A stretch of 39,977 nt of DNA, taken from the NCBI GenBank assembly GCA_021200995.1, contig JAJQFS010000041.1:1-39977 (forward strand), in the 5' to 3' direction. The DNA comes from Lachnospiraceae bacterium (lineage in GTDB: Bacteria > Bacillota > Clostridia > Lachnospirales > Lachnospiraceae). Below, piece by piece: positions 17,259-25,475 of this stretch (position 1 is the first letter of the stretch; each line of letters opens with the position of its first letter). The translations under genes were made by a program, and so were the position numbers. The notes beneath the pieces are model-generated. The model made no database searches. It was not told the origin of the DNA and worked only from the letters and a program-made list of their open reading frames with translations.

Positions 17259-18203
17259 ATGACAGGAAAAGAGCTGGCCGACAGGCTGCTTCAAAATGTA
17301 GGGAAGGCGATTATCGGCAAGGAGGAGACGGCAAAGCTTTTGCTGACAGCCATTCTGGCCGACGGCCATGTGCTGTTGGAGGATGTGCCGGGCACGGGCA
17401 AGACGAAGCTTGCCAGAACCATCGCGCGGTCCCTGGACGCGGACTTTGCCCGGATTCAGTTTACACCGGACCTGCTTCCCTCGGATATCACGGGCATCAA
17501 TATTTATGATCAGAAACAGAACGAATTTGTACTGCGTAAAGGTCCTGTGTTTACCAACATCCTGCTGGCTGACGAGATTAACCGCGCCACGCCCAGAACC
17601 CAGGCCGGCCTTTTAGAGTGTATGGAGGAGCGGCAGGTCACAATTGACGGCGAGACTTACAAAACCGGCAGCCCGTTCTTTGTGATCGCGACGCAGAACC
17701 CGGTGGAGACAGCCGGCACCTTTCCGCTGCCGGAGGCGCAGATGGACCGCTTTATGATGAAGCTTTCCATGGGACTGCCTGCAAAGGAAGAGGAACTGGA
17801 CATTCTGGACCGTTATATGCGCAAGGATCCTCTGACGGAGCTGGACAGGGTATTGACGCTGGAAGAGCTGGCAGCGGCGAAGGTTGAGGCCAACCAGGTC
17901 TATGTGCACCGCAGTGTGCAGGAGTACATGGTGGATATCGTGGCCGCCACCCGCGAGGGCGACAATGTGATCATGGGAGTCAGCCCCAGAGGCAGTCTGG
18001 CGCTGCTGCGCTGCGTGAAGGTGTCCGCGTGGCTGGACGGCAGGAATTATGTGATACCAGATGATGTGCGGGCCATGGCAGTGCCTGTTTTAGCGCACCG
18101 CATTGTGCTGAATTATGGCTATGGCAAGGGGGACGACACACGCACGCTGGTGGAGAATATTGTCAGAAACACCGCGGTGCCGACAGAGGATTTCAGGTCA
18201 TGA
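17259..18203 (+). CDS. MoxR-family AAA+ ATPase
   Basis: A 314-residue ATPase with Walker A DVPGTGKT (42-49), Walker B in LLADEINR, sensor-type ATQNPVE and the MoxR-typical GTFPLPEAQMDRF. MoxR proteins are chaperone-like ATPases that usually act with a DUF58 partner and membrane proteins in assembling or activating exported or metal-containing complexes. That partner is directly downstream with a 4-base ATGA overlap. The ATG at 17259 has a perfect AAGGAGGT site. Family and partnership are firm; the client is unknown. Confidence 0.92.
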   Translation: MTGKELADRLLQNVGKAIIGKEETAKLLLTAILADGHVLLEDVPGTGKTKLARTIARSLDADFARIQFTPDLLPSDITGINIYDQKQNEFVLRKGPVFTNILLADEINRATPRTQAGLLECMEERQVTIDGETYKTGSPFFVIATQNPVETAGTFPLPEAQMDRFMMKLSMGLPAKEEELDILDRYMRKDPLTELDRVLTLEELAAAKVEANQVYVHRSVQEYMVDIVAATREGDNVIMGVSPRGSLALLRCVKVSAWLDGRNYVIPDDVRAMAVPVLAHRIVLNYGYGKGDDTRTLVENIVRNTAVPTEDFRS

Positions 18204-19333
18204 TCGCGCTGTTGACGGTTGGCATCGTGGCCTGGCTGCTTTATACGATTCAGGTGAAGGTGTATCAGAAGCTCTGGAATCAGAACCTCAGCGTAAGGAT
18301 CAGTTTTAAAAACAGGGAAATCTTTGAGGGCGGGCAGGGAGAGCTTCTGGAAGTTGTGGAAAATAAAAAGCACCTGCCTTTGTCCATGCTGAAGGTGAAG
18401 TTCCACACGGACCGGAATCTGGTCTTTGATGATATTGAAGGTTCCAATGTCAGCGACCTGTTTTACCGCAATGACGTCTTTCAGATCGGAGGCGGCGAGC
18501 GGATCACCCGAACCCTCTCCTTTACGGGGCAGAAGCGCGGATATTATAAAATCATGGGCATTGATCTGGTGAGCACGGACCTTCTGATGACCACGGATAT
18601 GGCGGAGAGCCGTAAGGAAGACAGCTGGCTGTACGTGTATCCGAAGCCGTTTTATGATGAGGATTTCATGCAGTCTCTGCAGCAGCTGAACGGGGAGGTG
18701 CTGACGAGACAGCATCTGATCGAGGATCCCTTTGAGTACAGAGGTATCCGCGAGTACCAGCCCTATGATACCATGCGCAGCGTTAACTGGAAGGCAACGG
18801 CCAAAACCGGCTCGCTCAAGGTCAATCAGCGCAATTACACGGCATTGCAGACTATCCGCATTTTTTTTAATATTGACGATCTGGGCATTTTAAAAAAAGA
18901 AGACGCGGTGGAGCTGTGCCTTCGCATTTGTGCCGCCCTGTCCGCTTATTTTATCGCGCAGGGAACCCGTGTGGCGCTTTATGGAAACAGCGCGGATGTG
19001 ATCAACGGGGAACCGGTAAGGGTAGAGGCCGGAGCCGGAAGCGGGCAGATGGATCAGATTTATAAAGCGCTGGCGCGCGTGGACACCAAAAAAGACCGTA
19101 TAGATTTCACGAAAGCGTTTCGGGAAACGCTTCTGGAAGAAAGCAAAGGAACCATTACCTTTTTTGTGTCAGCGAACGCATATGACGATCTGCTGAATCT
19201 GATCCGGGAATACCAGGATATGGGAAATGACTATGTCTGGTTTTACCCGGTCTGGAGGCATGAAAAGCCGCTTCTCCCGCAATGGGCCATGTCCCATGTC
19301 AGATGGGTGAATGCGCAGGATGGAAAGGCGTAA
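18200..19333 (+). CDS. DUF58 domain protein (MoxR partner)
   Basis: A 377-residue protein. Residues 1-18 form a hydrophobic N-terminal helix, followed by a middle beta-rich region. The DUF58 signature is EYRGIREYQPYDTMRSVNWK near 180, with KTGSLKVNQ after it. The C-terminal part (from about 215) looks like the von Willebrand A-like fold often fused to this motif, but a complete MIDAS is not evident. DUF58 proteins accompany MoxR ATPases almost invariably; the start overlaps the MoxR stop, showing translational coupling. Confidence 0.88.
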   Translation: MIALLTVGIVAWLLYTIQVKVYQKLWNQNLSVRISFKNREIFEGGQGELLEVVENKKHLPLSMLKVKFHTDRNLVFDDIEGSNVSDLFYRNDVFQIGGGERITRTLSFTGQKRGYYKIMGIDLVSTDLLMTTDMAESRKEDSWLYVYPKPFYDEDFMQSLQQLNGEVLTRQHLIEDPFEYRGIREYQPYDTMRSVNWKATAKTGSLKVNQRNYTALQTIRIFFNIDDLGILKKEDAVELCLRICAALSAYFIAQGTRVALYGNSADVINGEPVRVEAGAGSGQMDQIYKALARVDTKKDRIDFTKAFRETLLEESKGTITFFVSANAYDDLLNLIREYQDMGNDYVWFYPVWRHEKPLLPQWAMSHVRWVNAQDGKA

Positions 19334-19335
19334 TC

Positions 19336-20580
19336 ATGAAAGACAGAACGATTCAGATTGTGAGAGCCGTTCTGGCGTCTCAGATGAATTACTGGATTTT
19401 CTTTACCCTGGCGATGACGGTGATCGGGGTCGCAGGGGGAGGAAAACCGCAAATGTGGCGGTGGGCGCTGCTGTGCCTGATGCCGTTTATGTTTTTATAT
19501 TTTCGCCTGCGTCAAAATTTTTTCTTCTGTCTGGCGGGTCATCTGCTGACAGCGGTTTTATTTGGCGGGCTTTTGTTTGACAATTCCATTCACGGCGTGA
19601 TTTTGCTCCTGTTTGTGATTGGCTTTTTTATTTATTCTTTTGTGATGCGGGCGAATCCAAAAGATGTTCTGGGTGCTCCTGTGCATCCGGTATTCGCGGT
19701 GGTGCTTGCGGCTGCCGGCTTATTTTTGAATAATGCCCAGGGACAGAGCGGCCTGACCCTGTATTATCTGGTTCCTGCGTTGGGGTTTCTGGGGCTGTAT
19801 TTTATATATATCTATATGGAGAATTTTTCTTCCTTTCTGGTGGTCAATGACAGCAGTGCCGGGCGTATTCCGCAGGGAGAAATTTTCCGCTGCGGGATTT
19901 TCCTGGTATCGGCATTTTCAATTGGGAGTGTTGGTCTGATGGTTCTCTTTTCACAAACCAGTATTCTGTCTGACCTGCTGAAGGTGATCCGGACGGTTCT
20001 GGTGTGGATTCTCCGCTTTCTGTTCCGCAACAACGAAGAAACGGAGGTTGCGGATACGGTTGCGGAGGAAGTCTCCGATTCGTCAGACGGTCTCTATGGC
20101 CTGGAGGGGGGCGAGCCCGGGTGGTTCTGGGAAGTACTGGAAAGAATTGTTCTCGTTCTTTTGGTCGCGGGGCTGATCGCGCTGGCGGTTTATGGTCTGT
20201 ACAGGCTGGCGAAGTTTCTGTACGCGCGTTTCAGCGATGTGGCACTGCCTGAGGGGCAGGATCAGGAAATCCGGACAGACCGGCGTGAAAAATGCGGTGT
20301 TGAGAAAAGTGAAAAAAGCGGCCGGGCGCGTGTTTTTGGCTTTTTAAGCGCGGGGGAGCGAATCCGCCGTATTTATAAAAAAGAGGTCTGGAACGGCAGG
20401 CGTGTTCTGGTGGAGGAAGGAGACGCCGCCGAACATCTGCGCGGTATGACGGCCAGGGAGTGCGGCAGGAGGCTTCAAAAGCAGGATCTCTCGGCAGTCT
20501 ATGAGAAGGCCAGGTATTCCGGTGAAGCCTGTACCGCCGAGGATGTGAAAAAGGCGAGGGCTGCGGTCAGGGAAGGATAA
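19336..20580 (+). CDS. polytopic membrane protein with DUF4129-like C-terminal tail
   Basis: A 414-residue protein with about seven hydrophobic helices in the first 245 residues, an acidic extracytoplasmic loop, another helix near 265-285 and a hydrophilic tail. The tail (RIRRIYKKEVW, MTARECGRRLQ, YEKARYSGEAC) resembles DUF4129, the domain usually found at the end of TgpA-type transglutaminases that accompany MoxR and DUF58. Here no transglutaminase domain lies between helices and tail. The ATG at 19336, two bases after the DUF58 stop and behind GGAAAGG, is preferred over an upstream in-frame ATG inside DUF58. It is the third member of the MoxR-DUF58 operon. Confidence 0.75.
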   Translation: MKDRTIQIVRAVLASQMNYWIFFTLAMTVIGVAGGGKPQMWRWALLCLMPFMFLYFRLRQNFFFCLAGHLLTAVLFGGLLFDNSIHGVILLLFVIGFFIYSFVMRANPKDVLGAPVHPVFAVVLAAAGLFLNNAQGQSGLTLYYLVPALGFLGLYFIYIYMENFSSFLVVNDSSAGRIPQGEIFRCGIFLVSAFSIGSVGLMVLFSQTSILSDLLKVIRTVLVWILRFLFRNNEETEVADTVAEEVSDSSDGLYGLEGGEPGWFWEVLERIVLVLLVAGLIALAVYGLYRLAKFLYARFSDVALPEGQDQEIRTDRREKCGVEKSEKSGRARVFGFLSAGERIRRIYKKEVWNGRRVLVEEGDAAEHLRGMTARECGRRLQKQDLSAVYEKARYSGEACTAEDVKKARAAVREG

Positions 20581-20662
20581 AATCGCAGAAATCACAGAAT
20601 CTTCACAGCTTATCAATGATTCTTTCACAGGTGGTTCCTACAATAAAGGCAAAAACCTGTTT

Positions 20663-20692
20663 CCGCAAGGCAGCGAATGCGGCTGTTCGCGG
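20663..20692 (+). other. leader hairpin before the small membrane-anchored protein
   Basis: CCGC (20663-20666) and CAGC (20671-20674) pair with GCTG (20682-20685) and GCGG (20689-20692) with an internal loop. The structure abuts a GGGAGGGGG purine run and lies about 30 bases before the gene. I cannot match it to a known riboswitch class. Confidence 0.35.
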
Positions 20693-20719
20693 GAGGGGGT
20701 TTTGTTACAGGAGAAGGAT

Positions 20720-21226
20720 TTGAAGTACGGCCTGAGAGGAGAGGATAAGTACCTGATGAAGGGAAAAGGATTACCGACCATTATTTTGGCTGGGCTGTTG
20801 TTTGTATTCGTCCTCGGCGGCTGGCTGGCGAATGATGAGGCGGTCGGCGTCAGAGGCAGGAAAGAGACGGAAACAGAGAGTACGCAGAGCTATATGACAA
20901 GCGATGGAATCGTGTACGGTGAGGTCAGCGCGGTAGGAGAAGAAACCCTGACGATCAGGCTGGGGACTCTGGAAACGGAGGATGGTCTGAAGCTGACGGG
21001 CGGGGAGGTCGCGATCCGGACCAAGGCGGGAACTGTGATTGCACGCATGCGAAGGGAAAGCACTGGCAGCGTAGAAGAGGATGCGGAAGTATCAGACGAA
21101 GAAGTCGGATTTGCGATGGGAAATTTGGCAGAAGGGGATATTGTCTCGATCGCGCTGGATGAGGAAGGCTACGCGGAGACGATTACATTATTAATGAATT
21201 TTTCTTCTGTCGGTATGGACAGATAA
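20720..21226 (+). CDS. membrane-anchored small protein, DUF5666-like
   Basis: About 168 residues: a short basic N terminus, a hydrophobic helix (LPTIILAGLLFVFVLGGWLA), an acidic linker and a beta-rich C-terminal part beginning GIVYGEVSAVGEETLTIRLG. That last pattern recalls DUF5666-type domains, small beta barrels on exported proteins of unknown function. The start is uncertain: TTG 20720 has GGAG six bases upstream, ATG 20756 a more distant GGAGAGG, and TTG 20702 is too close to its purine run. It follows the MoxR cluster by about 140 bases and ends at a strong terminator, so it may be the last gene of that transcript. Confidence 0.65.
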   Translation: MKYGLRGEDKYLMKGKGLPTIILAGLLFVFVLGGWLANDEAVGVRGRKETETESTQSYMTSDGIVYGEVSAVGEETLTIRLGTLETEDGLKLTGGEVAIRTKAGTVIARMRRESTGSVEEDAEVSDEEVGFAMGNLAEGDIVSIALDEEGYAETITLLMNFSSVGMDR

Positions 21227-21230
21227 AAGG

Positions 21231-21256
21231 CCGTGGCTGTATACCGCGGTTTTTTT
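21231..21256 (+). terminator. rho-independent terminator
   Basis: CCGTGG (21231-21236) pairs with CCGCGG (21244-21249) with one G-U pair, followed by seven T. It lies 5 bases after the upstream stop codon and closes the housekeeping block before the transporter operon. Confidence 0.85.
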
Positions 21257-21294
21257 ATTTGCTTTTTTATTTTAAAACGATGTGTAATTGTAAC

Positions 21295-21323
21295 TTGCCA
21301 AATGATTAAAATGGTGCTACTAT
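21295..21323 (+). promoter_or_regulatory. candidate promoter of the ABC transporter operon
   Basis: TTGCCA (21295-21300) and TACTAT (21318-21323) are 17 bases apart, each close to consensus. The implied leader is about 160 bases long. It contains a GGCCTT/AAGGCC inverted pair (about 21378-21413) but nothing I can assign to a known riboswitch. Confidence 0.6.
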
Positions 21324-21492
21324 GAATTGGCCTGGATTTATTTTGTGTCGTTTCTGCTGTTTTTTCGCGTCTTGAGGCGGCCTTGAGCGGCTGGCCTGGC
21401 TTGATGGAAGGCCTGCTCGCTGAATGGGTATGACCGCATGACGGGACAGCATGGTGGTACATCCGGGTGTAATTTATTGAAGGAGGAAATTT

Positions 21493-23703
21493 ATGATGAA
21501 GTGTATTTCCCGCAGAGATTTTATGAAGGGAATGGTAGTAGGGGGGGCTGCTCTGGGTTCTGCCGGCGTTCTTTCCGCCTGCGGCTCCAGCTCCAGTTCC
21601 GAGACCACTGAGACCACTACCGAAGAGACAAGCTCCAGCTCCGAGACTACAGGCGAAGCGGAACTGACTGCTACAGTAACATCCGCTGTCGCGGACATGG
21701 ACTATTATGGAGCTTCCGAGTACATCTATGACTATGTGCTCGGCGATTTCTATGACACATACATGACCGCGTTTGACGCGGAGACCACCTCTGAGAGATA
21801 TGTCCTGATGGCAATCGCGGAGGCGAAGCTTTTAGAGAGCGGCGTGATGCTTCCCCTGTATTCCGCAGGCGGCAACTACGCAATCTCCAGAATCGTGCCC
21901 CGTACCACGGACTACGCGAACGCGGGTTCCGACTCTGACAGATATCACTCTGCACTGGTAGCCACTGAACTGATCTCAGCTGAGGATATTCAGGCGCTGA
22001 GAGATCTGTGGGATGAGGCGAGAGGTACCGGTACCTATATCGATGAGGCCAAGGCATATATGGAAGAGCATGGCTATGAGCTTGGCGATACATATGCCAC
22101 CTATTACACCACTGATCCTCAGACCTATGATGTACTGGCTACCTCCAAGGCTGCGGACTCTGATGTGATTATTAATACCTTTGACGGTCTGTTGGAGTAT
22201 GACAATGAGGGTGTTCAGCAGCCGGCACTGGCGGAGAGTTATGAAGTATCTGATGATGGTCTGACCTGGACTTTCCACATTCGTGAGGGTGTGACCTGGG
22301 TTGATTCTCAGGGTCGTTATATTGCAGATGCCACAGCTGATGACTTTGTGGCTGGTTTTCAGCACATGCTGGATGCTGCGGGCGGTCTGGAGTGGCTGGT
22401 TGAGGGCGTGATTGAGGGCGCTTCCGAGTATCTGTCCGGTGAGATTACTGATTTCAGCCAGGTTGGCGTTTCCGCTCCTGATGACTATACTCTGGTTTAT
22501 ACACTGTGTGAGCCCTGCTCTTATTTCAACACCATGCTGGGTTACTCCTGCTTTGCGCCTCTGTGCAGAACCTATTATACTTCCATGGGCGGCAAGTTTG
22601 GCATTGAGTTTGATGCATCCGCATCTGACTATCAGTATGGCAAGGGCAAGGACAGCATCGTTTATTGCGGACCCTACATCATCAGCAATGCAACCGCGAA
22701 TGCTACCATTATTTTTACACAGAACGAGACCTATTATAAGCCTGAGCATGTGAATGTAAGCTCCATTGTCTGGTACTATAATGATGGCTCTGATACCTTG
22801 TCATATTATAATAATACACTTGATGGGACTTACAGCGGCAGTGGATTGAATGCCAATGCGATTGAAGCGGCCACAGCTGACGGCAATTTCGATACTTATG
22901 CTTATATTTCCACGACGAACACCACGTCCTACATGTCCTTCGTGAATGTGAACAGACAGATCTGGCACAATTCCAACGATGAGAGTGCCATGGTATCTCC
23001 CAAGGATGAGGAGCAGCAGGCGACCGCTTATGAGGCTCTGTTAAATCAGCACTTCCGTATGGCTGTTAACTATGCCTGGGACAGAGGAAGCTATCTGGCG
23101 CAGACCAAGGGTGAGGCTTTAAAGTATGCTTCCATGAGAAATACCTATACCCCCGGCGATTTCGTGTATCTGCTGGAGGAAACTACCGTTGATATCAACG
23201 GCACCGCTACTACCTTCCCGGAGGGCACCTTCTATGGTGAAATCCTGCAGGCACAGCTGGATGCGGACGGCTCTGTCATCGTTGCCTGGGACGGCACCAG
23301 CACAGATCTGTTCGACGGCTGGTACAATGTGGACGCCGCTGTAGAGGAGATGGATCTGGCTGTTGAGGAGCTGGCAGCCATGGGCATCACTGTGGATGCG
23401 GACAATCCGGTTTATATTGATATTCCTTATCCAAATACCTCTGAGACCCGTACCAACATGTACAATGCCATGAAGCAGTCTATCGAAAATGCGCTGGATG
23501 GCAGGGTCATTGTGAACCTGGTAGGCGGTACCCAGGATGAATGGTATTACACTGGTTATAACGTAGATATCGGTTCTGAGTCCAACTATGATCTGTATGA
23601 CTTAAGCGGCTGGGGGCCGGACTATGTAGATCCGTCTACTTATCTGGATACCATGCTTCCCGACGGCAGCGGCTACATGACCAAGTGCCTGGGACTTTGG
23701 TAA
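21493..23703 (+). CDS. oligopeptide-type ABC transporter substrate-binding lipoprotein, apparently circularly permuted
   Basis: The 736-residue protein starts with a Tat-like signal (SRRDFMKG at 6-13, hydrophobic stretch, lipobox LSAC with Cys30), then a Ser/Thr/Glu-rich linker (31-57). Residues 85-137 (YDTYMTAFDAETTS, LMAIAEAKLLESGVMLPLY) resemble the segment normally near the C terminus of OppA/DppA proteins. Residues 205-275 (DPQTYDVLATSK, TFDGLLEYDNEG, LTWTFHIREGVTW) match the normal N-terminal part. The protein ends just after GWGPDYVDPSTYLDTMLP, which in OppA is followed by the segment found here at the front. It should bind peptides or similar solutes outside the membrane for the permeases downstream. 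ATG 21493 has AGGAGG six bases upstream. Family is firm; permutation is inferred from motif order. Confidence 0.9.
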   Translation: MMKCISRRDFMKGMVVGGAALGSAGVLSACGSSSSSETTETTTEETSSSSETTGEAELTATVTSAVADMDYYGASEYIYDYVLGDFYDTYMTAFDAETTSERYVLMAIAEAKLLESGVMLPLYSAGGNYAISRIVPRTTDYANAGSDSDRYHSALVATELISAEDIQALRDLWDEARGTGTYIDEAKAYMEEHGYELGDTYATYYTTDPQTYDVLATSKAADSDVIINTFDGLLEYDNEGVQQPALAESYEVSDDGLTWTFHIREGVTWVDSQGRYIADATADDFVAGFQHMLDAAGGLEWLVEGVIEGASEYLSGEITDFSQVGVSAPDDYTLVYTLCEPCSYFNTMLGYSCFAPLCRTYYTSMGGKFGIEFDASASDYQYGKGKDSIVYCGPYIISNATANATIIFTQNETYYKPEHVNVSSIVWYYNDGSDTLSYYNNTLDGTYSGSGLNANAIEAATADGNFDTYAYISTTNTTSYMSFVNVNRQIWHNSNDESAMVSPKDEEQQATAYEALLNQHFRMAVNYAWDRGSYLAQTKGEALKYASMRNTYTPGDFVYLLEETTVDINGTATTFPEGTFYGEILQAQLDADGSVIVAWDGTSTDLFDGWYNVDAAVEEMDLAVEELAAMGITVDADNPVYIDIPYPNTSETRTNMYNAMKQSIENALDGRVIVNLVGGTQDEWYYTGYNVDIGSESNYDLYDLSGWGPDYVDPSTYLDTMLPDGSGYMTKCLGLW

Positions 23704-23746
23704 ATCAAATATCTGCTGAGACAGAAACTCAGTAAAATAGCTGCAG

Positions 23747-23769
23747 GAGAGTGGCGGACAGCCACTCTC
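23747..23769 (+). other. intra-operon hairpin between binding-protein and permease genes
   Basis: GAGAGTGGC (23747-23755) and GCCACTCTC (23761-23769) form a perfect 9-bp stem with loop GGACA, followed by only TTGT. It lies 44 bases after the binding-protein stop. Such structures commonly protect the upstream mRNA end or partly terminate, so that the binding protein is made in excess over the membrane subunits. No independent promoter is obvious in 23770-23897. Confidence 0.75.
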
Positions 23770-23897
23770 TTGTACCATATGGATACAAGATCGCTATTCA
23801 CAGTCGTTTTTGAGCATGTGCCGAGGTGGATGTGAATGGTTACCAAAAAACATAATGGCGCACGCCTGTGCCCGTTATAAAAAGCGAGAGAAAAACT

Positions 23898-25469
23898 ATG
23901 GCCAAATATCTGACAAAGCGTATTATATACAGCATCTTTTCTGTCATGGCGGTGGTTGTCATCGTCATGATCATGGTATATTCGCTGATGGACCGCATTA
24001 AGGTCTTTGCAAATGATTCCAATTATACCAAGCTGCTCAATAATCAAAAGATTACCTACAGATATCAACAGTGGGAATCCTACGGTTATCTGGATTATGT
24101 GAGCTACACGGATTATGTCAACCAGCTTGCACTGGATGGTGAGATTGATGAGGAAACCCGCTCCGCGGCGGTTTCTTTAGGCAGAACTGCGGACAAGGAT
24201 TCCGAGACCGTGGCGGCTTATGTGGCGGAGTTCACGGAGTATTATGAATCCCAGGGCTATACCGTGGAGCGATATGACGCCGTTCTGGCGGGCAATAAGG
24301 TGGCAACAGGAGGTACGCAGATTCTGATTGCCTATAAGGATGTGCCGCTGCTCAGCCGGATTATCACCTATTTTTCCAATTTGTTTGAATTTGATAATAT
24401 CCATTATGTGGAAGACGACGTGGGGGAGAGAGGACTCACCTTCACTTTATTTGATCCCCTTTATGGCGGAGGGAAATTTTCCCCGGCCATCATCGGGAAC
24501 GGAACTTATCACAAATATCTTCTGTATTTTGATAATGTGTTCCCTTATATTCATCAGAATTTCCTGACCATCAATCTGGGCGTGTCCTATTCTGTCAACA
24601 TGGGTATCGACGTTTGGGATACCATGACCCAGACCCAGGGCTCCTATGTGATGCGGGAGGTGACGTATGAGACAGGTCTGACAGAGAGCAGCGCGGACAA
24701 TCTGCACACTGCCACTTATGTCTCAGGTTCCCAGAGCGCCACGGCAGTGAACGCGGATCGCTATGTGGATGACTATACCAGTGTGAGCACCTACAATTTC
24801 GGCAAGTCCAAGATGGGTTACTCCTTTACCATGGGCATTATCGCCGTGATCATGGCTTATATCATCGGCCTGCCGTTGGGCGTTTTAATGGCCAGATACA
24901 AGGATGGGCTTTTAGACAGAATCGGCACCCTCTATATCATCTTTATTATCGCGGTGCCTTCCCTGGCCTATATTTTCATGTTCAAAGCCATCGGAGGTTC
25001 GGTCTTTGGCCTGCCGACGACATTTAACATGGAGAGCTCCAGCAAGCTTTATTATGTCCTGCCCATCATTTCTCTGGCCCTGCCGTCCATCGGCAACCTG
25101 ATGAAGTGGATGCGCAGGTACATGATCGACCAGATGAATTCCGACTATGTGAAGTTCGCCCGTTCTGGCGGCTTAAGCGAGACGGAGATTTTCAGCAAGC
25201 ATATTATGAAAAACGCTGCCATCCCCATTGTACACGGCATTCCGGGCAGTGTGCTGGGAGCATTGACAGGAGCTATCATTACGGAGCGTGTGTATGTAGT
25301 TCCCGGCGCCGGTAATCTGCTGACATCGGCCATCAGTGCTTATGACAATGGTGTCATCGTGGGCGTGACCCTGTTCTATGCGGTGCTGACGGTGACTTCC
25401 ATCATTCTGGGAGATCTGCTGATGTCTGTGGTTGATCCCAGAATCTCATTTACGACGAAGGACAGGTAA
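23898..25469 (+). CDS. OppB-like ABC permease with large extracytoplasmic insertion
   Basis: The 523-residue protein is far longer than the usual 300-340 for OppB/DppB. Helix 1 is at about 10-31 (YSIFSVMAVVVIVMIMVYSL). Helix 2 comes only at about 308-333, so some 275 residues lie outside the membrane between them, about 200 more than usual. The remaining part is standard: the EAA loop reads SDYVKFARSGGLSE followed by KHIMKNAAIPIV, which contacts the ATPases. Within the insert, two segments resemble the normal OppB periplasmic stretch (LLSRIITYFSNLFEFDN near 151-167 and YLLYFDNV through NLGVSYSVN near 207-234), hinting at an internal duplication. ATG 23898 with GAGAG upstream is preferred to GTG 23868. 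Confidence 0.9.
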   Translation: MAKYLTKRIIYSIFSVMAVVVIVMIMVYSLMDRIKVFANDSNYTKLLNNQKITYRYQQWESYGYLDYVSYTDYVNQLALDGEIDEETRSAAVSLGRTADKDSETVAAYVAEFTEYYESQGYTVERYDAVLAGNKVATGGTQILIAYKDVPLLSRIITYFSNLFEFDNIHYVEDDVGERGLTFTLFDPLYGGGKFSPAIIGNGTYHKYLLYFDNVFPYIHQNFLTINLGVSYSVNMGIDVWDTMTQTQGSYVMREVTYETGLTESSADNLHTATYVSGSQSATAVNADRYVDDYTSVSTYNFGKSKMGYSFTMGIIAVIMAYIIGLPLGVLMARYKDGLLDRIGTLYIIFIIAVPSLAYIFMFKAIGGSVFGLPTTFNMESSSKLYYVLPIISLALPSIGNLMKWMRRYMIDQMNSDYVKFARSGGLSETEIFSKHIMKNAAIPIVHGIPGSVLGALTGAIITERVYVVPGAGNLLTSAISAYDNGVIVGVTLFYAVLTVTSIILGDLLMSVVDPRISFTTKDR

Positions 25470-25475
25470 AAGCGG

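Noticed and set aside
21976-22749. 257-residue leftward open frame inside the binding-protein gene
   Set aside because: It is antisense to a well-supported gene; Ile/Leu/His-rich content fits a shadow.
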